Shown here: one piece after another, positions 1-11,084 of the stretch | How positions within the stretch are numbered: position 1 is the stretch's first letter | How the letters are laid out: each line of letters begins with the position of its first letter | Source: Mnemiopsis leidyi | Lineage: Eukaryota; Ctenophora; Tentaculata; Lobata; Bolinopsidae | Length of the DNA: 46,368 nt | Direction: 5' to 3' | Assembly (NCBI GenBank): GCA_000226015.1 | Contig: JH153031.1 | Coordinates: forward strand, 300,129 to 346,496 | The notes under the pieces: generated by a model | Database searches by the model: none | The model's input: the letters and a program-made list of their open reading frames with translations, nothing else | What the model was told of the DNA's origin: nothing | Translations under genes and position numbers: made by a program

Positions 1-580
1 GATATGTTGCTTTCATAGCATTGATTTATATTATTATCGAATATCGTTAAGGTCGATATAGGACCACGGCCCGGCCCCAGTGTCTGCCGTAAAAAACCAC
101 CATGTTATGACTCCTTGGACGTTTTCTAAGAATTCTCTTTCATATGCATCAATTTTTTAAATTAACTTTTCTAGCCGAAACTGGAGACAAATCAATTTGA
201 TAAAATAAAGAAACAAGATCGTCGACTTTTAGATCGATCGCGCGAATTTCTGAGGCCAGGCGAGCACGCGCGTGCCCGAGAAATTCAATCACACGCAAAT
301 CGTTCCGCGTCTTACGTCTATAACACGATTTGCCACAAATGGCGGAACCGCGCCACGACAGTTCGTGTTCACAGATAACATCTCACGTGAGTCCATTAAA
401 GTAGGATTCGCATGAGTTCAGAGTCCTTCTTTTACGTTTTAAGCTGACGCGTGCCGTAACTTTGAGGATCAGTTTTTATCTCAGAATGTTACTACTGTAA
501 AATACTACAATATTAGGGCGTCTTTTCTCATTTATAGATTCTCTGTCACTAAGGATGAATTACAGAAATTAATTATTACC
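1..580. other. Left-edge stretch, no exon recognised
   Basis: This should be intronic or downstream sequence of the TAF6-like gene that runs leftward. I looked on the minus strand for the next TAF6 exon (the middle domain after the histone fold) and found no convincing match. A GC-richer patch at about 220-360 contains several CGCG dinucleotides but no ORF I can assign. The rest of the gene probably lies outside the window. Confidence 0.4.
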
Positions 581-771
581 GTCGGGGCGGATTTGATAAG
601 ATCGTATCTAGATCTATATCCTTCCCTTTAGGGCCGACTCTGATATGATCGTATCTAGATCTATATCCTTTCCTTTGGGGCCGACTCTGAAATGTTCGTA
701 TCTAGATCAATTTCCTTACCTTTGGGGGCGGCTCTGATAAGATCGTATCTAAATCTATTTCCTCATCTAAG
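581..771 (-). repeat. 47-bp tandem array that includes the TAF6 exon 3 donor
   Basis: Four imperfect 47-bp copies. On the minus strand the first copy is the coding 3' end of exon 3 plus its donor (CCCCCAAAG|GTAAGG, exon end at 720). Three further copies follow in the intron with the same GATCTAGATACGATC core and end in CCAAAGGAAAGG, CTAAAGGGAAGG and CGACGGTAATAA. Only the first copy has the strong GTAAGG donor. The last copy has a usable-looking GTAATA. Reading past the first donor meets a TAG within copy 2. Confidence 0.9.
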
Positions 772-1559
772 GCTCCATATATCTCTCTACCTCTTGATGT
801 AGCCATACAGTATCTGAAACAGATTTTTGTCCACGATAAAAGAAAAATGGTTAAGGTTTGCAACTGAAAATTTGTTCATAATTTTGATATAATTCACAAA
901 ACAGTAGCTGCTAAGGTTCATGATGCATATATAGCATATCACTCTTTTAATGAACCTCGTTTAGCAAAAACCCTTTCGTGTAACATAGAATTTTAAACGA
1001 TTGTTGTCAACTTTTCGCCAAATATTCGATAAGAAACAGCACACACCTTCTAGGTTTCTGTGAAGTGGAAGCATATATAGGTACTGGACGCTTATTGGCA
1101 CGCTCCATATGATCAGTTGTCAGATCCAAGGACCGTGTCATTAGCTTGTACTTGAGGGCGTCCCTTAGCAACGTCCTAGCCTGAAGGAAGGGGATAGAAA
1201 GTTAGTTAATTTGACAGGTAGGTCTTGGTTTCCACAGGTCACTACATTTATAACGATTATTGTTTTATCGTTGTTTTATTTTTGTTTTATCATGATTTGT
1301 TGTTTATGATACACAGATAAATCTATGATATACATTGGGGTTGAGGACGGGGCGATACTTACAACTTGAGGTACTAACTACCAACCTGAAGAAGAGCTTG
1401 TGTTGCAAGATAACTGGTACATTCTGCATTTAGATCCTTCACACCCACACTCTCGGCTATTGCCTTGATACTTTCACTCGATAGCTCGTTGTCATTTTCT
1501 GCATGTTCAACCATCTCCTGCATTAATTTTAGGCAATGAAGGTTAATAGCGAGAAACAT
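720..1559 (-). CDS. TAF6: TAF6-like histone-fold TFIID/SAGA subunit, 5' exons (partial)
   Basis: Three exons: 1386-1559, 1047-1180 and 720-813, joined in phase (0, 2, 0). The first two encode the TAF6 histone fold: ESIKAIAESVGV, then DALKYKLMTRSLDLTTDHM, then the PVPIY stretch that corresponds to EPLYGF in TAF6. Exon 3 carries the conserved GREIY...EEIDLDTIL segment that follows the fold (GRELY...EVDLSDII in TAF6). TAF6 pairs with TAF9 inside TFIID. The start is uncertain: the ATG at 1559 follows an in-frame stop, but the ATGs at 1523 and 1514 are closer to the usual short N-terminus, and an acceptor-like AATGCAG sits just before 1514. The donor of exon 3 lies inside a 47-bp tandem array. The remainder of the gene is off the left edge. 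TAF6L is the alternative; the exon 3 motif favours TAF6. Confidence 0.85.
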
Positions 1560-2203
1560 AGTTGTTTATTTGTTTATTACTAGTGCAGTCTCATAATTTA
1601 AGCTTATGAATTAATTCAATTCAACATGGCGCTCAAAAACTGGCAACAATCAATCTAAGGTAATCAAGACAGCTGAATGGATCCGAATAATAGGGCAGCT
1701 GGCTCAGCAGTTTAATTGAGTATCAAGTTTGAACATGTTGCCACCTTACTACAAAGATTATTATAGCTTCCATCATTTCATTGTCTGTCGTTTCCAATAA
1801 CAAAGCAACGATTCTGCATGGGACCTTCTCAAAACGTAGACCACTTATAACAATCGTTAAGTTTAAATCGGCAGACCAGTAGACTCAAAGAATTGAACCA
1901 GCTGTTGGAGGTGCCATTCTTGACCAAATATGGGATAATGAGGGGCCGATTGAGCAAGAAAGAAACTAACTGGCTGTGTCATGAAGGTATCTGGACACGT
2001 CAGGGGGTTTTGTTTCATAATCGTTTTTGTTTCTTACTTTGCATCGTGTATTTTTGCCACTGGGCTCGCTTTACTTGCACTACTCAATATAGACTAACAA
2101 AGGCCAACTTTCATGAAATATTTCAATAAAATTGGTATGATCTTATGTTGTTCGAGGTAATTTTTCACTAAACACTCAGATAAAAGTAGGTCATTATCTA
2201 CGA
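1560..2203. promoter_or_regulatory. Divergent intergenic region between TAF6-like gene and DNAJC22
   Basis: The two start codons (1559 on the minus strand, 2204 on the plus strand) point away from each other across 644 bp. The region must contain both promoters unless there are untranslated upstream exons. I see no clear TATA box or CpG-rich core. The open frame at 1893-2129 has no recognisable product. Confidence 0.5.
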
Positions 2204-5200
2204 ATGGAAGGCCATCTAAGGGTTTTTAAAGATGACCAGATAAAAAGTGAAGATGAAAAGAATAAGAATGAGGTACGCTTGAATGAAATTCCAGGAAAGG
2301 AGGCCAAAAAGTCAGTTATAAAAGCCTACATCTGGTAATATGTATTATATTTTGAACTTTAAACTTTTTATGATACTTTTACAGATTAGAAGTATCTTAG
2401 TGCATGTTCTGTTAAAATAAGTTATTCAAATTCAGTAATACAAGATTGGTAGCTTGATGATCAGTAGCTTGTTCTATTGTTTCATAAATTCATTGAGCTA
2501 GGTCACTTAACGATTCAAAACGATTTATTTTTCCAATAGGTTAATTTTGGGAGGTTTTGTGGGAGCTCACCACATGTACCTGAACAACGACTACCAGGCC
2601 GTACTGCTGATTGCTAGTGTGGGTGGTTGCTATGGACTGGGTATGTTACTTGTAAAACTTGTCATTTTTAATGCAATAAATACGCTCTTTGTAAGTTAGT
2701 ATGGTAATTGTATTGAATTTTTGTAACAATATAGTACAATATTAAGTTATGAATTACAGGAGTAATGAATAATTTACTTGGACACACAAATAGGTAAAAA
2801 ACCGTGAATACTACAAAATATATAGAAATTCAAACATCGTACGTATCAGCCTAAGACACTATATCGAATAGATGAAAAATATATCAACACTTTGATAATA
2901 ATCATTCAGAAAGTAAAGTTAATCTACAGATAAATAAGTTACCTAAAAAGTAATAAAGATTGCATTAATGATAGGTATAATATAAATTAGAATCAGAGTA
3001 CTGATTTCCCTAAAAACTAGGCAGGAAATGTCACGTCATCATTTATGTTTAGATTTTAGGCAAGCTTTAGATAACAACATTTAAGCATTTAGATATCAAC
3101 ATTTAAAGCTTCAGAAAGATCCAGCTTTATTAATACTTGTTGCCAATAATCATTACTGAAATTCCTGAAACCCCGGCCGCGGCCGTAGGTCGGGTTTTCA
3201 GCTAGTTAAATTAATTATAAACATTAATGAATGATTAAATATTATTGATTCCATCAACCTTAAATTTGTAATTTAATGGCCGAGTCTGCCTTCTGATTGT
3301 TTAATTGTCTGATAGGAAAATTTCTGAATATCAAAGAAAACTAATTCTTGGCCTGTCTAAGCATGCCAATTAAATTATCTTTTAACATCTGTCGTTGATA
3401 ATCCCTCATTAATTTTTAAATCATTATCAAAATAGTAACATCATTATCAAAATAGAAACATTATATTTCTAAATCACCCTGGCCAAGTGGTCTGGTTTCA
3501 CTGATTTAATTGAAAAATGATCAATTACTCATTTCAACTCTTATCTTATAAATTATCTGATAATATTAAGTCGACAAGAATTTATGATCTTTAAAAAATT
3601 GAGAAAAGCCCTCTGGAAATATTAAAAAATACTGCATTTTGATATGTAACAATAAGGTAAAATATTATTAAAGTACAACGATTTCATAATCGAAAATCCG
3701 AAATAAAGATTACAGTACGCTCAAATAGTCATACAAATTCTAAAAATCTCAATAGCAATCATGATATTATATATGACAAAAATATAATCATAAGAAAATG
3801 AGAAAATTTATACATCAAAATATAGAGAAAGGTATATATGGGGGTCACAAACTATTTCCATCACGTGATAGTGTTGCTCGATATTGATTGGCCCATACCC
3901 AACTTCTCATTGGTCAATCGCTGTAAAATTTAAAGAAAAATACCTTTCTCCATAGGTTCTGCAATACTGTTGTTACCGTAATCTAAAAAACCGTTGCTAC
4001 TATAAGTTCCGTTGACTCTTATGACTAATATAATTAATTTACATCGTCCTCGGGCCTTCCGGGCCTTTCGATTCGCATGTTTTAGCCACTTGAGGGCCCG
4101 AATTGCCCTCGAGTGGCCATGTCCTCGGTCCTAGGGCCTCTCAGAGAACACTGCTGCTGGTGCTTACCAGCAGCCTAATATAAACAATTTATTGATAATT
4201 ATTACTATAATTATTATAATATATCATTACTTATTCCACTCTATCTAATATTTCTCATTGTTGTCAACTAAAATCCCTTGTAAGCCAACGAAGAAAATCA
4301 AATAAATAGTAATTCAAAGGTCAAAACAAAATTGTAGAGAATATAAAAACACGTTAAATTGCAACCTGAAAATGCCAAAATTACGAGTCCTAGATTTCAA
4401 ATTTGCTGTGGCATTCGGTTTTCTCATATTTTTGGTGCCTTTTTTCGGTCCAGAAAATATCCAGTAAAACTAGTGTTTGGTTTTTTCGGGTTGCAAAGTT
4501 TATCAAGACTTTGATTAAAGCAATACTCTGGCTGATTAACATCGTATGGAACCGAGGAAAGACTCTATTAGTAATTAAAAGTTGGGTAACTTCAAGTAAT
4601 CATCGCAAAGTGCATACTTTTTTTCAAAGTAATTTGAAAATTTCACTTGGATATAGGAAGGAGCAATTGAATCAAAGTATTTCATAATCGTAGAAGCTTT
4701 TCCAATATCATAAGATAAGGTGTTTTCGATGTTTATGTTGATGGTTTTAGAAAGTTCACCGCACATGCTCAAAGCTTTTGTGACAAAATCATAAGGTTTA
4801 CCATGTTCCTCCGTTTTAGCTGCAGTCAGAAAGATATTTTCGAACTTTGGTCCAGCGTTTCTCAAGAAATGGACCAGATCGTCACATCTTATGGTTCTTT
4901 TGCAATCAACCCATTGGTAATTGGTTAGGGAAAAAGTTTGCAGTTCCTTCAAATGAGAGATTACATGATTGACAATGAATCTAAATGTAGCTGCATAGTC
5001 GTACGCAAAATCCAACAGAAACGAGGGAACGGTGGAGTTCGACTGGTTGTGGTCAAGAAAGAGCCTCTTTAGATGAACCAGATATTTTAGACTCAAGAAT
5101 TCCTTAGCAGGTATAAAACAGGACACAAGATACAGCTCCTCCAGCATCGGACAGTGTTTAACCAGAACATCCACGAAATTTGCCACAGCATACGTAATCA

Positions 5201-8200
5201 GGTTACTGTTGGATAAGTCGAGAATTTGAAGATTCGGCATGAGCTTCAGCATCGCCACGACACCTAAAGAGTGCTGCATCTGCATTAATGCGGATCGCTC
5301 TGGCGAACACAGCATATTGCGGCCACTAGAAATTGGATCTACGGGGGCTATGAATATTTTGATGTTGGGGAGTTGTGGAAGATCAGGGGCCATGCCGGCG
5401 ATATCTTGTATGTATGTATAGGATAGATTTATGTACGTTAGAGTCTCTGAGAATGATCTTAAGAGAGCATCTATCGAGCTGATGTGAAGCTTGGGGAACC
5501 GATAAAAACAGATGCTGGTCAATGGGCAATCAGAGGGAATACATTCATGTACCGGGAAAACCTCTTCGGTTTCCTCATCCAACTCCGAACCGGATATGCT
5601 GAGGTACTTCAACTTCGCAGCGTTCTGAAGCAGCAGGTCTAAATGTTCCAGATGACAACTCTGCAAAGACAGCGACTCCAAACGTGGACAAAACTTGCAT
5701 GCGATAGCCTGCACCATACTGGGGCTGGGGTTAAAGGACCCACAAAGTTCAAGCTCCCGCAAGTTTAGCAACAAATCTCCACAAAGAGAGAGATCCTCAG
5801 CGGACAAATCAGGTACGTTTGACAGGGACAGAGTCTTGAGGTTAGCCTGTGTGAGGTGAAGAACAGATAGTACAGATTCGTTGCTGGGGAACGGGTACAT
5901 GTACTGAGATTTCTCCCATTTAATCGGGACGTTTTCAAACGTTTCGGTGGAAAAGTATTTGCTACGAGATATCTGATCATTGCAGAGGTGGTACCAACGT
6001 TTGCATACAAAAGTGAGGTAAAAAAGATCGATGAGATTGAAATGGGAGAAGATCATGTCCAAGCAATCATCATTGAGGCTATTGATTGTTGGGCAGGAGT
6101 GGTTGTGAACTGATTTGTATAAGCCAGGAAATGAGGTGCTAAGCGGAACTTGGATTACATAGAGTCGGTTCGGATTCCATTTGTCTGACAGCGTGTGCTC
6201 GGCCAACATCTGTAGGATATACGATTATTCTCCAATAGCAAAATAACAAGATTAAATCATAAAAAAGTGATAAAAATTAAGTTAAAGATGTACAAGTCAA
6301 GGCTGACGATCTAATATGTATGATCTGTGTATTTACACAACAGAATGTGCTGTGCGTTAAGCTTTATTTTTGTTGAGTAATAGAATGATGATGGGTTACT
6401 TATTGCTTTATTGATAAGGAAAGGAGAGCGAGTGTAACATAGAATAGAGCATGTTATCTAAAAAGCGATAAGGCAGAAAGTCAAAACTAACCAACAGAAA
6501 TTGCGATTGGATATCACAGTGTCTATATATACCTAATTTGCATAAACACAAAATTTTATAATTATCATGCAATATCATGATTTATATAGAATAAATAAAT
6601 TGACCCGCAACAAGATTTATTTTCATACAATAACAAAGAATATAAAATATTTTAAATCTACAAAATCAACAAAAAGGAATAACTTGCAGTAAATCTTAAA
6701 AGAAAGTAAAAAGTAAATGACAGATAGTAATCTCAAGTTATTATCAACCTTAAATTGACAAATTATTATGATATAATAAACTTATTCTAATGAACTCCAA
6801 CCAACTAACTCTTACTAACTCCAACTAACTCTTACTAACTCTATCTAACTGTAAATTTAGCTAACTCACTGTCTCATCTGATATTTAACTTGATGAGATC
6901 CGCAGTTCCCACATGTAGATGAGAAACAGGACAGGAGCCTGAACTCTGGACATGTGTAAATATACACACATAACAATAGACAACTCCCGTCGTCGGCATA
7001 GCCGTCGGTATTCGCAATCTTTCCCCACAAATCGGACATAAGTCAGGGGCTCCACCGCTCGAACAGGCGGGGGGTTTACCGCTTTTCTTGTAGGGAGGGG
7101 GTGGTTTAATGGTAGCTTCGTAGGGGGACACCCCCTCTATGGAAGACCACTGCTTGATAAACTGAACATAGAACATGGATATAGGAAAAAGAAGTTCAAT
7201 GACAGAGCGAAGTGTACCAAGTTTTGAGTGATTTAGAGGCGGGGAGGAACTCTGATATGAAATATTGAGCAGCGAGTTTGATATGGAGAACTTCTCGGTG
7301 AAGCGAAGGAAATATCCCAACTTGATAAGGGTGTTGGTTAGAGTCACTCCCAAGTTTACATATGGGTACACAGTTGCCAGGATGTCTTTTATCTTACTCA
7401 TCTCATCGCCATGGTATTGGTCATTGTGGATGTTCCGAAGTTTTTGGTTTAAGAACGGCCCCAAGATCGTCTCCACGCAGCCCAATACTTTCAGCACTTT
7501 CATCAGTTGTCCTGAACTAGAGTGAGAGGATGGCGTGAGACTCTCGCATGACACAGACATCGTTGATTTTGATGAAGGAGTAAGGTAAGAGCGGGAGACG
7601 CCCCAGTAGTGTTCGGCGAGAGATGAGTTGTAATGGTAAAGGTAGTAACTCTGTAGAGCAGCTGACAACTTAAGGTATAACACGTCCGAAGTGAGTGATG
7701 AGACCCTGAACGGAAGCGAGTTAGGTCTTAAAGTTTAGTTTGTTAATGCTTTTGAATATATGATCCAAATTATGGGAAATAACGGCTACTGATATTAGAG
7801 TCTAATTTTGTTTATAATGAAGGAACATTAGACGTAACTAAATTTGTGACAGCGGCTACTTCTATAGGACTTAATAGGTCTAAACCAAACCACAAAATTT
7901 GACCTAAAACACTCCGAACCATTATTTGGTATTTCGGACAATCAAAAAAGCTTATTTCAACTGGATGGAAATATTAAACCACAATTAAAACCGAGAGTAT
8001 AAAATTATGAAATTTATTATAAAATTTAAGGAAGTAAAGAAATATAGTTTACCCCATACACTTGGTGAGATGCAGAAAGGCAGGATATAGAGCTTTATTC
8101 ATCTCATCGGCAGAGATCAGCGTCAAAAGAGAGGGCCCCATCTTCCGACGCTAGTTAATTGGACAAAGTTAGGAATGAGTTTATATGTACATTATTTTCA

Positions 8201-10623
8201 AGAACCCTCCCTTCCATACAGCATGTTTTTTTCCTCGCTTGAAGCTTTCTGGATCCCTTTCAAAGCTCATACCTGCTTGATACTTGATGAAAAAACAAGC
8301 AGGTGCTCCACATTTATTAACTATGTGTTATTTTCAGGGCTAATTCTTGATTTTTTCTATATTCCCCGATATGTGGAACAAGCAAACAACCATCCCTACT
8401 TCAGAGATCTTCAGGAGTTGGAGAAAATGCACTTCAAAAAGGTATGTGATCAACAAAATATCAGTGGTAGGATGGTTTTGAAATGTAAACAGTGTGTAAA
8501 AAGCTTTTTTCCTGAGCTGGTGGTGCCAATTGGTAGTTTTAAACGTTATGTTCAATATTTGTGGAAATATGAGCCAAAAAGTTGAGCTTATTGCGAAAAT
8601 ACCAAATTTCAAATTTCTATTTACCGCTCAGTCTCTCGATCAACAAGCATCCGCATTCTTGGTGGGGAAGTGAATATTTCTAGTATCGCACGATCTATTT
8701 TGACACAACAAGAGGAATAACCGTAAACAAACGTATAAATAACCAGTATGACCTTTCAGCCCCGACTAAACGCTGGTATGATAGTGACACAACTAGCAAT
8801 AGGAGTGTTCTGTAGAACACTTGTACACAAAGCTATCCCATACACAGACTATACGGTTATCAGATACCTCGCCTTACCTGCTGCTTCAACACTAGGTACT
8901 TTTTGTATTTTTTTACCAGTGCCCACTACCCAGGCTTTTACAGTTATACTGAAAGGGCTACTGGAAGATTCTAGATCTTTTGACGGATACCCTCCTGTTT
9001 TAACTGATTCAATGGTTTTTACTGGAAAGTGCGACAGTACGATTTTGCAACCGTTGCACTTACTCTGGATTATAGCTCATGATAATTTCTACATTTTGTC
9101 TTTTCAGGGGTATGGCTGGTGGGAAAAGTATTCCACGGACAAAGCAGCTTCAAGGCTACACTTCTGGGTTCTTATATCTCCTACTTGGTGTTGCAATACA
9201 TTCTGAACATACCTCTTACTTACTTCCCCTTCGATACAACTCTAGGTACAGATAGTTTCAGGTACTTGTGTTTATACCATAGAGAGAGAACAGTGTGTCC
9301 TACCAGCATTAATTCAAACAGTGAATAGAAAAACCTTGGACGTAATACATCTCGAAAATAAGCCTTATGTATAACATTGTCCTGATCATGTATTTTCTCA
9401 GGAGCTGTCATATTTTACGCTCGGAACCGGTCTTACAACACCAGTCCTAATCCTGGAAAAATACTCAAACACAAGAAAAAGATATTTGTGGCAACACTTA
9501 TAATCATGGGATCACTACAAGGTTACCTTTTATTTCTTCTTGGATAAATTTGTGTTTTGAATTCTGAATTTATTGCGCGAGATCTAAATGAATACACTGT
9601 TAGCATTATTCTTGTGCCATTTAATTTTCAACGTTTCTTTAAACAAAGAAAGATTTGCATTTAAAAAACCGCAGGCTGCTATTACTACAACAACGCAACA
9701 ATATCTATAGAAGGAATAGAAGTATCATTAAAAGATGTCGTGATAGAGTTCTTCAACTCCTCAGCCTGGGTCGAAACTAAGATAGCACTTAAACAGTTCT
9801 ACGATGAGGTTAAACGGAGAACTGTTATATATTTTATCTCATACAAACAACTTCCTCGCAGTACTTATAGAGAATCTTATTTTTATCCACTTGAGTTTGG
9901 TAAACGTAAAAATCCTTGGCAAAAACAATGCTTAAATTTTAATTTTATAAACAAAATATGAACAAAAAATACAAAAACACGAATTCTTATATCTATGATT
10001 TCTTCAATATAAAGTAATCGCCTTGTGGATTATTACAGGTATGGGTAATCGGAATAGTTCCTGCATTAAACAGACTCCAGTTGTTTAATACGGAGACGTT
10101 GTCGGAAGAAGCTGCCTACGTCATGTTAGGGGTCGAGGAGAACATTACATCAGTCGCTTTGAAGAAGAAGTAAGTCTTCAAAAGACTGTCTTCAAAAGTA
10201 GTATGTTCCCGGAAGAATGTAACAATTATATCTTGTGGCAATTTCTGCTGGTTTAGATAAGTTAAAATATATTTTCTTGTAGATTTAGAGCACTGACTCT
10301 GGAATACCATCCGGACAAACAACCACCGGAAAAAAGGGAGGAGGCAAACGAAAAGTTTATGGAGCTCAAGGCAGCATATGAGGTGAAGACATTCGGCTAA
10401 TTTACATTTTCCTCTCCGTAGGTATCATATAAACTGGGGGGTGATCCTTCGACCGTCCTGGCGAATCACTGCACCACAATTCAGTTGTTTAATATTTCAG
10501 GTGATAATGAAAATGAGGTCATACAGGACAAAGATTGAGAGTGCGAAGTTACTGAAAGAGGTCGCAGATAGGTTAAATAAATTAGGAAAAAAGGACAAGA
10601 AAAAGGGGTCAGATGAATTGTAA
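2204..10623 (+). CDS. DNAJC22: DNAJC22 (wurst-type) multi-pass J-domain protein
   Basis: Ten exons: 2204-2334, 2540-2640, 8338-8441, 8760-8895, 9108-9245, 9402-9521, 9675-9808, 10039-10169, 10283-10382 and 10501-10623; phases agree at every junction and give 405 aa. Exon 2 encodes the TM2-type segment with GGFVGAHHMYL. Several hydrophobic helices follow. The J domain is C-terminal, with the HPD triad at residues 341-343 (EYHPDK). This order (TM2 first, J domain last) is diagnostic of DNAJC22; the Drosophila orthologue wurst acts in clathrin-mediated endocytosis through Hsc70. The 43-residue charged N-terminus before the TM2 segment is longer than in the human protein. The donor of exon 7 (GAG|GTTAAA) is the weakest call. 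Intron 2 is 5.7 kb and holds two genes on the opposite strand; the other introns are short. Confidence 0.93.
2641..4574. other. DNAJC22 intron 2, left part
   Basis: AT-rich intronic sequence before the nested F-box gene. It holds GC-rich palindromic patches at about 3168-3200 (CCCCGGCCGCGGCCG) and 4048-4165. The latter includes the hairpin CCACTTGAGGGC / GCCCTCGAGTGG and a second hairpin, GCTGCTGGT / ACCAGCAGC. A small inverted-repeat element lies at 3823-3957. Confidence 0.6.
3823..3957. mobile_element. Small MITE-like inverted-repeat element
   Basis: About 135 bp bounded by TAGAGAAAGGTAT at the left and ATACCTTTCTCCATA at the right, which are imperfect inverted repeats. It contains ATTGGTCAATCGCTGT near the right end. 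The reverse complement of that motif recurs at about 22946-22965, which suggests a dispersed family. No coding capacity. Confidence 0.45.
4575..6209 (-). CDS. F-box and leucine-rich-repeat protein
   Basis: A single open exon of 544 aa. Residues about 42-80 form an F-box (INSLNDDCLDMIFSHF ... CKRWYHLC), the Skp1-binding motif of SCF ubiquitin ligases. The rest is a run of irregular leucine-rich repeats, for example LKTLSLSNVPDL, LESLSLQSCHLEHLDLLL, LKYLSISGSEL, LQILDLSNSNL and LEELYLVSCF, typical of FBXL substrate receptors. The gene is nested antisense inside DNAJC22 intron 2. An acceptor-like CCTACAG sits directly before the ATG on the minus strand, so a spliced 5' untranslated exon is likely. 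The C-terminal ~130 residues do not show clear LRR periodicity. I cannot assign it to a numbered FBXL. Confidence 0.87.
   Translation of the reverse strand: MLAEHTLSDKWNPNRLYVIQVPLSTSFPGLYKSVHNHSCPTINSLNDDCLDMIFSHFNLIDLFYLTFVCKRWYHLCNDQISRSKYFSTETFENVPIKWEKSQYMYPFPSNESVLSVLHLTQANLKTLSLSNVPDLSAEDLSLCGDLLLNLRELELCGSFNPSPSMVQAIACKFCPRLESLSLQSCHLEHLDLLLQNAAKLKYLSISGSELDEETEEVFPVHECIPSDCPLTSICFYRFPKLHISSIDALLRSFSETLTYINLSYTYIQDIAGMAPDLPQLPNIKIFIAPVDPISSGRNMLCSPERSALMQMQHSLGVVAMLKLMPNLQILDLSNSNLITYAVANFVDVLVKHCPMLEELYLVSCFIPAKEFLSLKYLVHLKRLFLDHNQSNSTVPSFLLDFAYDYAATFRFIVNHVISHLKELQTFSLTNYQWVDCKRTIRCDDLVHFLRNAGPKFENIFLTAAKTEEHGKPYDFVTKALSMCGELSKTININIENTLSYDIGKASTIMKYFDSIAPSYIQVKFSNYFEKKYALCDDYLKLPNF
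6210..6873. other. Gap between nested F-box gene and PEX12
   Basis: AT-rich spacer inside DNAJC22 intron 2. It should contain the F-box gene promoter on the minus strand and the PEX12 3' UTR. Apart from the repeat at 6793-6862 I see no further feature. Confidence 0.5.
6793..6862. repeat. Short tandem repeat in the PEX12 3' UTR
   Basis: About 21-bp units of the form CTAACTCTTACTAACTCCAA repeated roughly three times, with degenerate ends. It starts about 12 nt beyond the PEX12 stop codon (6874-6876), so it lies in the 3' UTR. Confidence 0.8.
6874..8141 (-). CDS. PEX12: Peroxin-12, peroxisomal RING ubiquitin ligase subunit
   Basis: Two exons, 8053-8141 and 6874-7705, joined at phase 2 (ATG GG|GTAAAC to TTCAG|GGTCTC), give 306 aa; human PEX12 has 359. 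The N-terminal part follows the family (a helix ending in LTKCMG, then LKLSAALQSYYLYHYNSSLAEHYWG). The middle is membrane-embedded, with VYPYVNLGVTLTN. A PPPP-containing linker leads to the C-terminal degenerate RING: CPICGE ... GVVYCYVCIFTHV ... CPVSH. PEX12 works with PEX2 and PEX10 in the retrotranslocation channel that ubiquitinates PEX5. The RING has fewer metal ligands than a classical RING, as is normal for PEX12. The gene is nested antisense in DNAJC22 intron 2, and its 5' end is 196 bp from DNAJC22 exon 3. Confidence 0.93.
8901..8998 (-). mobile_element. Truncated copy of a retroelement tail in DNAJC22 intron 4
   Basis: About 60 bp here (AGGCTTTTACAG..ATACTGAA...GGAAGATTCTAGATCTTTT) are nearly identical to 28748-28800, where the same sequence forms the 3' part of a tRNA-derived SINE. 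Read on the minus strand, both copies run into an A-rich tail, as expected for the 3' end of a non-LTR element. It lies between DNAJC22 exons 4 and 5. Confidence 0.65.
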
Positions 10624-11084
10624 CAATGAATGGTGTTGCGATTATAAATTTTGAATTAACTTTATATTTATACACTACTAAATTATTATTTAGTCTTTAG
10701 AGAATTTGTATAACTTTTTGTTAATTCCCGGTTTAATTATCAAGCACGAGGATCTGGTGTTCTTGTAACATTCATTATTTATGTTGGTTATTCAAAGAAG
10801 AATCTGATAGTCTTTTCATTGAACATCTAACAGATCACGTGTTAGCCGATATATATGATATTTAAAATGTGCTTTTTAAGAAAAAATACAAAGGATGAAT
10901 GGTAAAATAATAGTATGTAAGAAACATCAAATGCAAAACATTGAATAGCACGAAAAAATTTATAGTATAGACTGTTTATTGGTAATTTAACGCAGCACAA
11001 TTTAGTATGATACGAATAGAATTAAGTGCCTCTTTGGATATAACAACTGCAGTTTAACAGTTTAGGCATTCAAGAGCCCAGAGT
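10624..11084. other. Intergenic, DNAJC22 3' side to GPCR 3' side
   Basis: The two genes converge here. The sequence is AT-rich. An AATAAA on the minus strand at about 10976-10981 is a plausible poly(A) signal for the GPCR gene, roughly 105 bp beyond its stop. No gene recognised. Confidence 0.5.
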
